From: Paracoccaceae bacterium
Lineage (GTDB): Bacteria > Pseudomonadota > Alphaproteobacteria > Rhodobacterales > Rhodobacteraceae
Direction of reading: 5' to 3'
NCBI GenBank assembly: GCA_018222585.1
Contig: JAAFAB010000002.1
Coordinates: forward strand, 248,001-312,000
DNA length: 64,000 nucleotides
The notes under the pieces are model-generated. The model saw only the letters and a program-made list of their open reading frames with translations, searched no databases and had not been told where the DNA came from. Positions 37,229 to 46,235 of this stretch are shown here, one piece after another (position 1 is the first letter of the stretch; each line of letters starts with the position of its first letter). A program made the position numbers and the translations under genes.

Positions 37229-38155
37229 TTAGAGCCCGAGGCACCAGCGCATCACGGCCTTCTGGGCGTGCAGGCGGTTCTCGGCCTCGTCGAAGATCAC
37301 CGACTGCGGTCCGTCCATCACCTCGGATGTCACTTCCTCGCCGCGGTGCGCGGGCAGGCAGTGCATGAAGACGGCCTGGTCTCCGGCAGCCTGCATCAGC
37401 GGCGTGTTCACCTGGTAGGGGCGCAGCATGTTGTGGCGCCGCTCGCGGGTGCTCTGGGCGTCATGCATCGACACCCAGGTATCGGCGACGACGATATCGG
37501 CCCCCTCTACGGCGCGCGCCGGGTCACGTTCGATCACCACGTTGCTGCCCTTGTCGCGGGCAAAGCCGATGGCCTTGGGATCGGGATCCAGCTGCATCGG
37601 CCCCGAGAAGGTCACGTCGAAGCCCAACTGGCCCGCCGCGTGCAGCATCGAGGCGCAGACATTGTTGCCATCGCCGACCCAGACCACCTTCTTGCCCCGG
37701 ATCGGGCCGCGATGCTCTTCATAGGTCATCACGTCGGCCATGATCTGACAGGGGTGGCTTTCATTGGTCAGCCCGTTGATCACCGGCACCGAGGCATGTT
37801 CGGCCAGCTCGTGCAGGATGGATTCCTCGTTGGTGCGGATCATGATCATGTCCACGTAGCGGCTGAGCACGCGGGCCGTATCGGCGATGCTCTCGCCATG
37901 ACCCAGTTGCATCTCGCCGCCCGAAAGCACCATGGTCTGCCCGCCCATCTGGCGCACGCCCACGTCGAAGGACACCCGGGTCCGGGTCGAGGGCTTTTCG
38001 AAGATCAGCGCCACCATGCGACCGGCAAGCGGCTGGATGTCGTCGGGCATCCCCTTGGGCTGACCCTCGCGCGCCACCTTCATGGCGCGGGCCTCGTCCA
38101 GCATGTGCCGCAGGTCGTCGGGATCGGTGGTGTGGATATCCAGGAAGTGTTTCAT
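37229..38155 (-). CDS. argF: Ornithine carbamoyltransferase
   Basis: This 308-residue enzyme forms citrulline from ornithine and carbamoyl phosphate. The carbamoyl-phosphate loop STRTR is near residue 57. The downstream landmarks are [17 protein letters not shown] and the catalytic [10 protein letters not shown]. It lies 51 bp downstream of argD on the same strand, so the two probably form an argDF operon. Confidence 0.98.
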   Translation of the reverse strand: MKHFLDIHTTDPDDLRHMLDEARAMKVAREGQPKGMPDDIQPLAGRMVALIFEKPSTRTRVSFDVGVRQMGGQTMVLSGGEMQLGHGESIADTARVLSRYVDMIMIRTNEESILHELAEHASVPVINGLTNESHPCQIMADVMTYEEHRGPIRGKKVVWVGDGNNVCASMLHAAGQLGFDVTFSGPMQLDPDPKAIGFARDKGSNVVIERDPARAVEGADIVVADTWVSMHDAQSTRERRHNMLRPYQVNTPLMQAAGDQAVFMHCLPAHRGEEVTSEVMDGPQSVIFDEAENRLHAQKAVMRWCLGL

Positions 38156-38206
38156 CTCGTCTCTCGCGGGCCGCGCGCGGCGACCCGCCCTCTGATTGGC
38201 GCGGGC

Positions 38207-39394
38207 TCAGCCGGCTTTCGTCGTTTCAAGAGCGGCCTTGGCGGCCCGGTCCAGCCGCGCGACGGCCTCGCCGATCTCGTCATCGCTGATGGTCAGCGGC
38301 GGCAGCAGGCGCACCACGTTGTCGGCGGCGGGCACGGTGATCAGCTCGACCCCGTAACCGGCCTGCACGACCTCGCCACAGGGCAGCTTGCACTTCAGCC
38401 CGATCATCAGGCCCTGGCCGCGCACCGCCTCGAAAACCTCGGGGTTCCCGGCCACGAGGCCCTCCAGCTTCTGCCGCAGCAGTGCGCCCTTGCGACTGAC
38501 CTCTTCGAGGAAGGCCGCATCGGCCACCTTGCGGATCACCGCGTTGCCGATGGCGCAACCCAGCGGGTTGCCGCCATAGGTCGAGCCATGGGTGCCCGCC
38601 ACCATGCCCTTGGCGGCCTCCTCGGTGGCCAGCACGGCGCCCAGCGGGAAGCCGCCGCCGATGCCCTTGGCGACCATCATGATATCCGGGGTGATTGAGG
38701 ACCACTGGTAGGCAAACAGCTTGCCGGTCCGGCCCACGCCGCATTGCACCTCGTCGAGGATCAGCAGGCAGCCCTTCTCGTCGCAGAGGGCGCGCAGGGC
38801 CTTCAGGTCGGCGGGATCCAGCGGCCGGATGCCGCCCTCGCCCTGCACCGGCTCGATGATCACGGCGGCGGTCTCATCGGTGACCAGGGCGGCCAGAGCC
38901 TCCCAGTCGCCCCATTTGGCCTGCTTGAAACCGGGCAGCAGCGGTCCGAAGCCCTTGACCATCTTCTCGGTGTTCACCGCGGCGATGGCGGCGGAAGAGC
39001 GGCCATGGAAGGCGCCATCGAAGGCGATGATCTCGACCTTCTCGGGCTTGCCCGACTCGTACCAGTATTTGCGCGCCATCTTGACGGCCAGCTCCATGGC
39101 CTCGGTGCCCGAGTTGGTGAAGAAGACGGTATCGGCGAAGGTCGCCTCGACCAGCCGCAGGGCCAGCTCTTCCTGCTGCGGGATCTCGTAGAGGTTGCTG
39201 AGGTGCCAGAGCTTCTGGCCCTGCTCGGTCAGCGCCGCCACAAGGTCCGGGTCGCCATGGCCAAGCGCATTCACCGCAATGCCCGCCCCCATGTCGAGGA
39301 ATCGGCGCCCGTCCTCCTCGATCAGCCACGAGCCTTCGCCCTTCACGAAATGAAGCGGCGCACGATTGTAGGTCGGCAGAACAGGAGGGATCAT
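38207..39394 (-). CDS. argD: Acetylornithine/succinyldiaminopimelate aminotransferase
   Basis: This 395-residue class III PLP aminotransferase has NSGTEAMELAVKMAR (phosphate contact), GAFHGRS, the LILDEVQCGVGRTGKLFAYQ aspartate segment and the PLP lysine in MMVAKGIGGGFPLGA. It makes N-acetylornithine in arginine synthesis and can also serve lysine synthesis. It is paired with argF. About 270 bp of gene-free sequence and repeat copy 5 lie upstream. Confidence 0.96.
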   Translation of the reverse strand: MIPPVLPTYNRAPLHFVKGEGSWLIEEDGRRFLDMGAGIAVNALGHGDPDLVAALTEQGQKLWHLSNLYEIPQQEELALRLVEATFADTVFFTNSGTEAMELAVKMARKYWYESGKPEKVEIIAFDGAFHGRSSAAIAAVNTEKMVKGFGPLLPGFKQAKWGDWEALAALVTDETAAVIIEPVQGEGGIRPLDPADLKALRALCDEKGCLLILDEVQCGVGRTGKLFAYQWSSITPDIMMVAKGIGGGFPLGAVLATEEAAKGMVAGTHGSTYGGNPLGCAIGNAVIRKVADAAFLEEVSRKGALLRQKLEGLVAGNPEVFEAVRGQGLMIGLKCKLPCGEVVQAGYGVELITVPAADNVVRLLPPLTISDDEIGEAVARLDRAAKAALETTKAG

Positions 39395-39667
39395 CTGATG
39401 TCCTTCAGGTACAGGAGGCCCTGAATGAGCACGCGCTCTCGGGCCAAGTCAAGTTTTCGAGGGTGGGAAATGCGCGCCCTTTGGAAGCAGGCGCAGGATC
39501 GGCAGCAGCCGCGCTCCCTGCGGGAGGCGGGTCTCAGAGGCTTCGGCGTCGAAGGATATCTGCGATACGTGCGATCATGGGGCGATGCTTAGACCAGCTG
39601 GCAGGGCTTGCCCAGCGGAAATGCTGCGCCCTTGATTGCGCCGCGCCGCGTGTGGCGCGGTTGCACC
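39395..39667. other. Gene-free stretch upstream of argD
   Basis: Together with the following repeat element this makes a 482-bp gap between argD and meaB. Short plus-strand frames cross it but have no recognisable content. The argD promoter must lie near 39395-39450, where AAGTCAAGTTTTCG gives a local AT-rich patch. I see no operator dyad. Confidence 0.4.
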
Positions 39668-39870
39668 GCCTCCGGCGGGAGTATTTCCGGCCTCAGAATG
39701 GAACAGGTCACACCCGAACTGGCTGCGGCCTTTCGCAATGGAGGGCTCGGGCCCTCACAATGGCAGAAGGAGGCCGCCTCTCCGGGCCCTGTCCCGCTTC
39801 ATCACCAGGCTGAAAGTACTCCGGGGGTGAATTGAGACCATAAGGGCTCAAGAGGGGGCAGCGCCCCCTT
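39668..39870 (+). repeat. Three-hairpin intergenic element, copy 5 (arms separated, mixed subtypes)
   Basis: A left arm (GCCTCCGGCGGGAGTATTT, 39668-39686) is separated by about 110 bp from a subtype B right arm (CATCACCAGGCTGAAAGTAC, 39800-39819, then CCGGGGG). The middle hairpin is TTGAG/CTCAA (39832-39836 with 39847-39851), AT-rich unlike other copies. The third is GGGGGC-AGC-GCCCCC (39854-39868). The arms do not belong to the same subtype, so this may be two half elements. It lies between argD and meaB. Confidence 0.75.
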
Positions 39871-39876
39871 GCCCGC

Positions 39877-40854
39877 TTACCGCCTGCGCAGGCTTTCCAG
39901 CATCTGCTCCGCCGCCAGCGAAGGCGTCAGCGCCCCCGCCGCCACCTTCCCGGCCAGATCCGCCATCTTCTCCTTCGCCGTGCCGCGCTCCAGCTCGGCC
40001 AGCAGGGCCTGGCGGACCTCCTCGGCGAACCAGTAGCGCGCCTGGGCGGCGCGGGCGCGGTCGAAATGGCCCTCGGCCCGGCGCCACTCCGCCAGTGCCG
40101 ACATCTCCTGCCAGGCTGTTTCCAGGCCGCGCTCCTCGAGCGCCGAAACCATCATCGCCTTCGGAAAGCCCTCCGGGTCCTGTGGCCGCTTGCGCAACAG
40201 GCGCAGGGCGCCGGCGTAGTCGGCACAGGTGCGCGTGGCCGTCGCCTTCAGATCGCCATCGGCCTTGTTGACGAGGATGATGTCGGCCATTTCCATGATG
40301 CCGCGCTTGACCCCCTGCAGCTCGTCCCCGCCCGCAGGTGCCAGCAACAGGAGGAAGAGGTCGCAGATCTCCGCCACCACGGTTTCCGACTGTCCCACGC
40401 CCACGGTCTCGACCAGCACCACGTCGAAGCCCGCCGCCTCGCAGAGCGCCACCGCCTCGCGGGAGCGGCGCGCGATGCCGCCGAGGTGGGTCTGGCTGGG
40501 CGAGGGGCGGATATAGGCTCCGGGCGCGCGGGCCAGGCGCGGCATCCGGGTCTTGTCGCCCAGGATCGAGCCCCCGGTGCGCGCCGAGGAGGGATCGACC
40601 GCCAGGACGGCCACCTTGAGCCCGCTCCCGGTCAGCATCATGCCGAAACTTTCGATGAAGGTGGATTTGCCGACCCCCGGCGTGCCGGAAAGCCCGATGC
40701 GCAGGGCCTGCCGGCCGGTCGCGGCCAGCACCTGCAACAGCTCCGCCGCCTGCGCCCGGTGATCGGTCCGTCCGCTTTCCACCAGGGTGATGCCCCGTGC
40801 CAGCGCGCGGCGATCGCCTGCGCGGATCTGTTCCGCAAGCTGGGTGATGTCCAT
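39877..40854 (-). CDS. meaB: Methylmalonyl-CoA mutase-associated GTPase MeaB
   Basis: This 325-residue G3E-type GTPase protects and reactivates methylmalonyl-CoA mutase. The Walker A GTPGVGKS is at residues 57-64. Further motifs are AVDPSSARTGGSILGDKTRM, VETVGVGQSET and the base-specificity motif NKADG. The C-terminal helical dimerisation arm is present. The mutase itself is not in the window, but methylmalonyl-CoA epimerase is at 20040. Confidence 0.96.
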   Translation of the reverse strand: MDITQLAEQIRAGDRRALARGITLVESGRTDHRAQAAELLQVLAATGRQALRIGLSGTPGVGKSTFIESFGMMLTGSGLKVAVLAVDPSSARTGGSILGDKTRMPRLARAPGAYIRPSPSQTHLGGIARRSREAVALCEAAGFDVVLVETVGVGQSETVVAEICDLFLLLLAPAGGDELQGVKRGIMEMADIILVNKADGDLKATATRTCADYAGALRLLRKRPQDPEGFPKAMMVSALEERGLETAWQEMSALAEWRRAEGHFDRARAAQARYWFAEEVRQALLAELERGTAKEKMADLAGKVAAGALTPSLAAEQMLESLRRR

Positions 40855-40992
40855 GCAGCCCCTCCGTTTGCCCCGGGTCTAGCCGCTGCGGGGGCGCCGC
40901 GTCCAGAGGCGGCTCTCCTGCCGCCCCAGGGGACAGTCAGGGCTACCCACGTGGCCGGTGGGCGACATGGATAGGATGGAGAGGGCGCAGAA

Positions 40993-41046
40993 GGGCTCTG
41001 CCCCCGTCGCCCCTGGCGACTCCCGCCGGGGAGACTTCGAAACAGG
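40993..41046 (-). repeat. Three-hairpin intergenic element, copy 8 (reverse, degenerate half)
   Basis: Reading the + strand: GGGC-TCT-GCCC (40993-41003, inside a longer C-run), then the middle hairpin GTCGCC-CCT-GGCGAC (41006-41020), then TCCCGCCGGGGAGACTTC, a degenerate version of the GTCCCCCGCAGTATTTTC arm. It is the only copy between divergent genes (meaB and hrpB). Confidence 0.6.
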
Positions 41047-41095
41047 GACGATGCAGGAGGTGGACCTTGGCCGTGCCCGCGGCGCATAAGGCGGC

Positions 41096-43519
41096 ATGAG
41101 TGCATCAGACTTCCGCCTGCCCATCGAGGATGCCCTGCCAGAGCTGATCGCAGCCCTGCGCGCGCGGGGCCGTGCCGTGCTGCAGGCCCCTCCCGGTGCG
41201 GGCAAGACGACGCGGGTGCCGCTGGCGATGCTCGACGCCAGCCTCACCCCGGGGCGCATCCTGATGCTGGAACCCCGCCGCCTGGCCGCCCGCGCCGCCG
41301 CCGAGCGCATGGCGCAGTCGCTGGGGGAGCGGGCGGGAGAGACCGTCGGCTACCGGGTGCGGGGCGAGGCGAAGGTCGGCAAGGCCACCCGCATCGAAGT
41401 GGTGACAGAGGGCATCCTGACCCGGATGATCCAGTCCGACCCCGAGTTGACCGGCGTGGGCGCGGTGATCTTCGACGAATTCCACGAACGCTCTCTGAAT
41501 GCGGATCTGGGCCTGGCGCTCTGCCTGGAGATCGCGGGCGCGCTGCGCGAGGACCTGATCCTTGTCGCCATGTCCGCCACCCTGGACGCTGCCCCGGTTG
41601 CGGATCTGATGGGCGGTGCGCCGGTGATCACCTCCGAGGGCCGCGCCTTCCCGGTCGAGCTGGTCCATGCCGGGACGCCGCTGCGCAAGGGGCGCGACCT
41701 CTGGCCCGACCTCGCCGCGCTGGTCATCCGTGCGGTCGAGGAGACCGAGGCCGGGGTCCTGGTCTTCCTGCCCGGCGCCGGAGAGATCAACCGCCTTGCC
41801 GGGCTTCTGGAAAGCCGCGTGCCTGGGCACTGCCATCTCCGACCCCTCTATGGAGCGATGAAATTCGCCGATCAGCGCGCCGCGCTGGAGCCTGCCGCCG
41901 AGGGGCGCAACATCGTGCTGGCGACCTCCATCGCCGAGACCTCTCTGACCATCCCCGACGTGCGGGCGGTGGTCGACGCGGGGCTGTCGCGCCGGGCACG
42001 CTTCGATCCCGGCGCGGGCATGTCGCGGCTGGTGACCGAGAAGGTCAGCCGGGCCGAGGCCGATCAGCGCGCCGGTCGCGCCGGTCGCGTCGCGCCGGGC
42101 CGCTGCTACCGCGCCTGGACCAAGGGCGAGGAGGGCGCGCTGCCTGCCTATCCTCCGGCCGAGATCGAGGCGGCGGATCTCTCGGGCCTGGTGCTGGAGC
42201 TGGCGCTCTGGGGCGCCGGGCCGGATCAGCTTGCCTTCCTCACGCAGCCGCCCGAAGGCGCCTATGGCGAAGCGCAGGCCCTGCTGCGGCTGCTGGGTGC
42301 GCTGGATGCCCATGGGATCACCGAACATGGCCGCACATTGGCCGGGTTGCCGCTGCATCCCCGGCTGGCGCATATGCTGGCGCTGGCCGGACCTTCCGCC
42401 GCGCCGCTGGCCGCCCTGCTGGCCGACCGCGATCCGATGGCGCGCGGCGTGCCGGTGGATCTGACCCTGCGCCTCAAGGCGTTGGCGGGCGAGCGGGAGA
42501 CCCGCGCCGACCCCGGCGCCCTGGCCCGCATCCGCACCGAGGCCAAGCGGCTGGCGCGGCAGGCCGGACCGGAGGCGAGGCTCTCGCCGGCCGAGATGGC
42601 CGCACTGGCCTATCCGGACCGCATCGGGCTGCGCCGCGCGGGCGATGCGCCGCGCTACCTTCTGTCGGGCGGCAAGGGGGCGGTCCTGCCCGCTGAGGAC
42701 CCTCTGGCGGGGGCCCGGCTGATCGTGGCCACCGACCTCGACGGCGACCCGCGCGAGGCGAAGATCCGGCAGGCGGTACAGATCGGCGAGGGTGAGTTGC
42801 GTGCGCTCTTCCCGGATCGGATCGAGACCTGTCACATCTGCGAATGGTCCCGCCGCGACCGCCGCGTGCTGGCCCGCGAGCAGGAGCGGCTCGGGGCCAT
42901 CGCGCTCAGCGACCGCGCCTGGAAGGATGTCGATCCGCAGATGCAGGCCGAGGCGATGCTGGACGGGGTGCGCGAGCAGGGGCTGTTCCCGTCGAAAGCG
43001 GCGGAGCTTTTCCTGGCGCGGGCGCGGATGTTGGGCGACGACTTCCCGGACTTTTCCGAGGCCGCCCTGATGAAGAGCCTGGAGGACTGGCTGCTGCCCC
43101 ATCTCTCCGGTGTGCGCAGCCTTGAGGACTGGAAGCGATTCGATCTGCTGCCCGCGCTGCGGGGGCGGCTCAGCTGGGACGAGGGGCAGAGGCTGGACCG
43201 CGAGGTGCCGGCGCAGTTCACCACGCCGCTTGGTCGCAAGATCGCCATCGACTATTCCGGCGAGGATCCCGGCATCGCCCTGCGCCTGCAGGAGATGTTC
43301 GGCCAGACCCGCCACCCCACCGTGGCCGGCCGTCCGCTGGTGGTGACGCTGCTCTCTCCGGCGGGCCGTCCGGTGCAGGTGACCCGCGATATCCCCGGAT
43401 TCTGGACGAATTCCTACCCGGATGTGCGCAAGGACATGCGCGGACGCTACCCGAGGCACCCCTGGCCCGAGGATCCGCGCGAAGCGGATCCGACCCTTCG
43501 CGTCAAGCGAAGACAATGA
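41096..43519 (+). CDS. hrpB: ATP-dependent helicase HrpB
   Basis: This 807-residue DExH/RHA-type helicase has motif I PPGAGKTT (residues 32-39), motif II FDEFHER, motif III SATLD and motif VI QRAGRAGRVAPGRCYR. The HA2 domain and C-terminal HrpB domain with NSYPDVRKDMRGRYPRHPWP follow. Its role is presumed in RNA metabolism; many bacteria lack a clear phenotype. The final codons lie inside a 32-bp repeat that recurs just downstream. Confidence 0.96.
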   Translation: MSASDFRLPIEDALPELIAALRARGRAVLQAPPGAGKTTRVPLAMLDASLTPGRILMLEPRRLAARAAAERMAQSLGERAGETVGYRVRGEAKVGKATRIEVVTEGILTRMIQSDPELTGVGAVIFDEFHERSLNADLGLALCLEIAGALREDLILVAMSATLDAAPVADLMGGAPVITSEGRAFPVELVHAGTPLRKGRDLWPDLAALVIRAVEETEAGVLVFLPGAGEINRLAGLLESRVPGHCHLRPLYGAMKFADQRAALEPAAEGRNIVLATSIAETSLTIPDVRAVVDAGLSRRARFDPGAGMSRLVTEKVSRAEADQRAGRAGRVAPGRCYRAWTKGEEGALPAYPPAEIEAADLSGLVLELALWGAGPDQLAFLTQPPEGAYGEAQALLRLLGALDAHGITEHGRTLAGLPLHPRLAHMLALAGPSAAPLAALLADRDPMARGVPVDLTLRLKALAGERETRADPGALARIRTEAKRLARQAGPEARLSPAEMAALAYPDRIGLRRAGDAPRYLLSGGKGAVLPAEDPLAGARLIVATDLDGDPREAKIRQAVQIGEGELRALFPDRIETCHICEWSRRDRRVLAREQERLGAIALSDRAWKDVDPQMQAEAMLDGVREQGLFPSKAAELFLARARMLGDDFPDFSEAALMKSLEDWLLPHLSGVRSLEDWKRFDLLPALRGRLSWDEGQRLDREVPAQFTTPLGRKIAIDYSGEDPGIALRLQEMFGQTRHPTVAGRPLVVTLLSPAGRPVQVTRDIPGFWTNSYPDVRKDMRGRYPRHPWPEDPREADPTLRVKRRQ

Positions 43520-43555
43520 TGGTGGATCCGCGCGAAGCGGATCCGACCCTTCGCG
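43471..43555. repeat. Duplicated 32-bp hairpin repeat at the hrpB 3' end
   Basis: Two identical 32-bp copies lie at 43471-43502 (inside the last codons of hrpB) and 43524-43555 (after the stop), 53 bp apart. Each contains a perfect dyad GGATCCGC...GCGGATCC. Confidence 0.9.
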
Positions 43556-43654
43556 GGAAGCGACGGCAGCAAGGCCAGAGCGGGTTTCAGGGGGGAGTGC
43601 GGCTGTCCCGGGTGACCTCCCGTCGCGGGGTGGATTGTCATCTCCGCGAAACAC

Positions 43655-43683
43655 TTGACCTCCCCCCCGGCAGGGCGTAATGA
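43655..43683 (+). promoter_or_regulatory. rpmB: Possible sigma-70 promoter of rpmB
   Basis: TTGACC (43655-43660) and TAATGA (43678-43683) are separated by 17 bp and lie about 90 bp upstream of rpmB. The -35 is good, but the -10 matches poorly, so this is tentative. Confidence 0.3.
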
Positions 43684-43775
43684 CGCGCAACGAGATTCAG
43701 GGCGCCGCCCATAGCGGTGCCCGTTTGTATTGTACGGGGCGCGAACTGCCCTTCAGACCAGACGAGGATAGACCC

Positions 43776-44063
43776 ATGTCGCGCCGCTGCGAACTGACCG
43801 GTAAAGGCCCGATGACTGGCAACAACGTCAGCCACGCCAACAACAAGACCCGCCGCCGTTTCCTGCCCAACCTGAACGACGTTTCGTTGCGTTCGGAAGC
43901 CCTGGGCCGCAACATCAAGCTGCGGATCTCGGCTTCGGCCCTGCGCTCGGTCGACCACCGCGGTGGCCTCGACAAGTTCCTGGAAAAGGCCAAGGACGCA
44001 GAGCTGTCCGAGACCGCGCTGAAGGTCAAGAAAGAGATCGCCAAGGCACAGGCTTCGGCCTGA
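43776..44063 (+). CDS. rpmB: 50S ribosomal protein L28
   Basis: This 95-residue alphaproteobacterial L28 begins [20 protein letters not shown] and continues [17 protein letters not shown]. The usual single CxxT/G region is present without a zinc ribbon. ATG 43776 is chosen over the longer open frame because the family begins SRRCELTGK. It is monocistronic with its own terminator. Confidence 0.98.
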   Translation: MSRRCELTGKGPMTGNNVSHANNKTRRRFLPNLNDVSLRSEALGRNIKLRISASALRSVDHRGGLDKFLEKAKDAELSETALKVKKEIAKAQASA

Positions 44064-44090
44064 TCCCTTCGATCCTTCGAAGATTTCGAC

Positions 44091-44122
44091 AGCCCTGCCA
44101 TCCGGCGGGGCTGTTTGCTTTT
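44091..44122 (+). terminator. Rho-independent terminator of rpmB
   Basis: A 9-bp stem (AGCCCTGCC with GGCGGGGCT, one G-U pair; 44091-44112) with an ATCC loop is followed by GTTTGCTTTT. It lies 27 bp after the rpmB stop. Confidence 0.9.
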
Positions 44123-44137
44123 GGGGCGGTGGCCAAA

Positions 44138-44255
44138 GGGGGGCTCTGCCCCCCTCTCCGTGCCGGAGAGTCCCCCGCAGTATTTTCAGCCATCGGATAG
44201 GAACAAGGGCACCTTTGCTCTAACCGATGGCTGAAAATACTGCCGCCGGAGGCCC
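44138..44255 (-). repeat. Three-hairpin intergenic element, copy 6 (reverse, complete)
   Basis: The order on the + strand is: third hairpin GGGGGGC-TCT-GCCCCCC (44138-44154), middle hairpin TCTCCG-TGC-CGGAGA (44155-44169), then the long palindrome with perfect 20-bp arms (44177-44196 with 44224-44243), ending TGCCGCCGGAGGC. It lies between the convergent rpmB terminator and the sirtuin gene. Confidence 0.9.
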
Positions 44256-44289
44256 CCGGTGCAGGCCGCGCGACGCCGGGATGGCGTGC

Positions 44290-44985
44290 TCAGCCCTCTG
44301 CCAGCATCTCCTCGACCCAGATCGGCACGATTTCCGAGGCCCTGCCTTCGCGGGCTTCACCGAAATCGCCGCGGACCGAGGAGGCTTCCAGGTTCAGCTC
44401 GACGCAATGGGCGCCTGCGGCATCGGCGATCTGCACGAATCCGGCGGCCGGGTAGACGTTGCCCGAGGTGCCGATGGCGGCGAAGCAGGTGCAGGTCTCG
44501 AGGTGCTCCAGAATCTCGTCCATGTGGTAGGGCATCTCTCCGAACCAGACGATATCGGGGCGGCCCGAAGGGGCGGCGCAGGCGGGGCAGGGTTCGCCGA
44601 CGCGCAGTTCGGCGGGGGCGGGCCAGCGGTGGCCGCAGGCGGCGCAGAGGGCCTGTGCCAGCTCGCCGTGCATGTGCAGCACACCGGTGGCGCCGGCCGC
44701 CTCGTGCAGGGCATCGACGTTCTGGGTCACCAGCACCACCTCGCCCGGGTACTCCCTTTGCAGCCTTGCCAGCGCCAGGTGGGCCGGGTTCGGCCTGGCC
44801 CGGGCGCTCGCGGCGCGGCGGGCGTTGTAGAACCGCTGCACCAGCCCCGGGTCGCGGGCGAATCCCTCGGGAGAGGCCACGTCCTCGATCCGGTGCCGCT
44901 CCCACAGCCCGCCCGCATCGCGGAAGGTCCCCAGACCGCTTTCCGCGGAAATCCCCGCGCCGGTGAGTATCACGATTTTCTCCAT
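44290..44985 (-). CDS. NAD-dependent protein deacylase (sirtuin, CobB type)
   Basis: This 231-residue sirtuin has GAGISAESGLGTFRD at residues about 9-23, VTQNVDALHEAAG, and the HMHGEL catalytic His. A four-cysteine zinc module (CAACGHRW...EPCPAC) and IGTSGNVYPAAGF complete it. It lacks the N-terminal extension seen in some CobB isoforms. ATG 44985 has a purine-rich AAGGAAAAGGG site; the longer frame upstream is a shadow of the divergent phosphatase gene. It removes acetyl or succinyl groups from lysines. Confidence 0.95.
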   Translation of the reverse strand: MEKIVILTGAGISAESGLGTFRDAGGLWERHRIEDVASPEGFARDPGLVQRFYNARRAASARARPNPAHLALARLQREYPGEVVLVTQNVDALHEAAGATGVLHMHGELAQALCAACGHRWPAPAELRVGEPCPACAAPSGRPDIVWFGEMPYHMDEILEHLETCTCFAAIGTSGNVYPAAGFVQIADAAGAHCVELNLEASSVRGDFGEAREGRASEIVPIWVEEMLAEG

Positions 44986-45050
44986 CCGCCCTTTTCCTTC
45001 CGCGCCCCGGCCCCTAGCTTGCCGCCCGAGACTGCCGCAGGAGTGCCCGC

Positions 45051-45503
45051 ATGACCACCTCGATCCTCTTCGTCTGCCTCGGAAACATCTGCCGATCACC
45101 GGCAGCGGAGGCGGTGATGCGGGCCCGTGCGCCGCAGCTGTCCCTGGACAGCGCGGGCACCGGCGGCTGGCATGTGGGACAGCCCCCCTACGGCCCGATG
45201 CAGGAGGCCGCCCGGGGCCGGGGCTACGACATGTCCGCCCTGCGGGCACGCCAGTTCTCTGCCGGGGATTTCCTGGCCTTCGACCTGATCCTGGCGATGG
45301 ATCCCCAGAACCTCGCCGATATCGAGGTACAGCGGCCCGGCGGCACCCTGACGCCGGTGAAGCTGTTCACCGATTACCTGCCCGGGGACAGCGCCTTTGC
45401 CGGCGCGACCGAGGTGCCCGACCCCTATTATACCCGCGACTTCGATGGCGCCCTGGCGCTGATCGAGGACTGCGCCGGGGGACTTGTCGCCAGCCTGCGC
45501 TAG
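45051..45503 (+). CDS. Low-molecular-weight protein-tyrosine phosphatase
   Basis: This 150-residue protein has the P-loop VCLGNICRSP (nucleophile C9, R15) and the general acid in the late VPDPYY motif, both canonical. It lies 65 bp from the divergent sirtuin start, so the two share a promoter region. Bacterial members often regulate polysaccharide export, but no such genes are adjacent. Confidence 0.95.
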   Translation: MTTSILFVCLGNICRSPAAEAVMRARAPQLSLDSAGTGGWHVGQPPYGPMQEAARGRGYDMSALRARQFSAGDFLAFDLILAMDPQNLADIEVQRPGGTLTPVKLFTDYLPGDSAFAGATEVPDPYYTRDFDGALALIEDCAGGLVASLR

Positions 45504-45683
45504 GCGCTTGCCGGGGCAGCGGCGCGACGCTATCCTTTTCGTACGGTCGGCAGAACCGAGGCGCGCTGCCCCGCGAGGGGAGGCTAAACCCTGCCATTCA
45601 GACCAGGCCAGCGGATCCATCTTCCCTCGTGCCCCGCGTCCAGGCAGCGACCGACGATTTCCCGGGCACGCCACGAGGACAAG

Positions 45684-46235
45684 ATGCCCCGACAGCTCAT
45701 TCCCCTGACCCATCCCGATGTCTCGACCTTCGCCCGCAGCCTCTCGCGCCAGCTGGCGGCAGGGGGCGAGGCGCCCTCGCACCTGGCGCTGATGAACATG
45801 CTGGCGCGCGCGGCGGGCTATCGCAATTTCCAGCAGATGCGCGCCTCTTCCGCTGCCGGGACACGGCTGGAGAGGGTCGCCGCCGCCCCCGCCGACCTGC
45901 GCGCGGTCGAGCGGGCGCTGCACCAGTTCGACGCCACCGGGCGGCTGCGCCACTGGCCCGCGAAGCGGCAGGTCAGGGCGCTCTGCCTGGCGGCGCTCTG
46001 GGCCCGCCTGCCCGCCGGGACGCTGATGCGCGAGGCCGAGGTCAATGCCCTGCTGAATGCCGCCCATCTGTTCGCCGATCCGGCGCAGTTGCGGCGCGAG
46101 CTGGTGTCGGAGGGGCTGGTGCGGCGCAACCGCGACGGATCGGACTACCGCCGGGTCGAAGTCGCGCCCTCGGCAGAGGCCCGGGCGCTCATCGGCCAGC
46201 TGGCCAAACGCCGGAAGGAAGCCGCGGATGCCTGA
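45684..46235 (+). CDS. DUF2087 domain protein
   Basis: This 183-residue protein has an N-terminal helical region (about 1-75) and a C-terminal DUF2087 domain, recognisable by WPAKRQVRALCLAALW, LLNAAHLFADPAQLRRELV and GLVRRNRDGSDYRRVE. DUF2087 is winged-helix-like and often fused to regulators. A DNA- or RNA-binding role is possible but unproven. Its last 8 bp overlap the next gene. Confidence 0.85.
   Translation: MPRQLIPLTHPDVSTFARSLSRQLAAGGEAPSHLALMNMLARAAGYRNFQQMRASSAAGTRLERVAAAPADLRAVERALHQFDATGRLRHWPAKRQVRALCLAALWARLPAGTLMREAEVNALLNAAHLFADPAQLRRELVSEGLVRRNRDGSDYRRVEVAPSAEARALIGQLAKRRKEAADA

Noticed and set aside
39463-39835. Short plus-strand frames between argD and meaB
   Set aside because: They cover the repeat element and have no start context or recognisable product.
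41105-43690. 861-codon minus-strand frame across hrpB
   Set aside because: Antisense to a complete helicase with all motifs intact.
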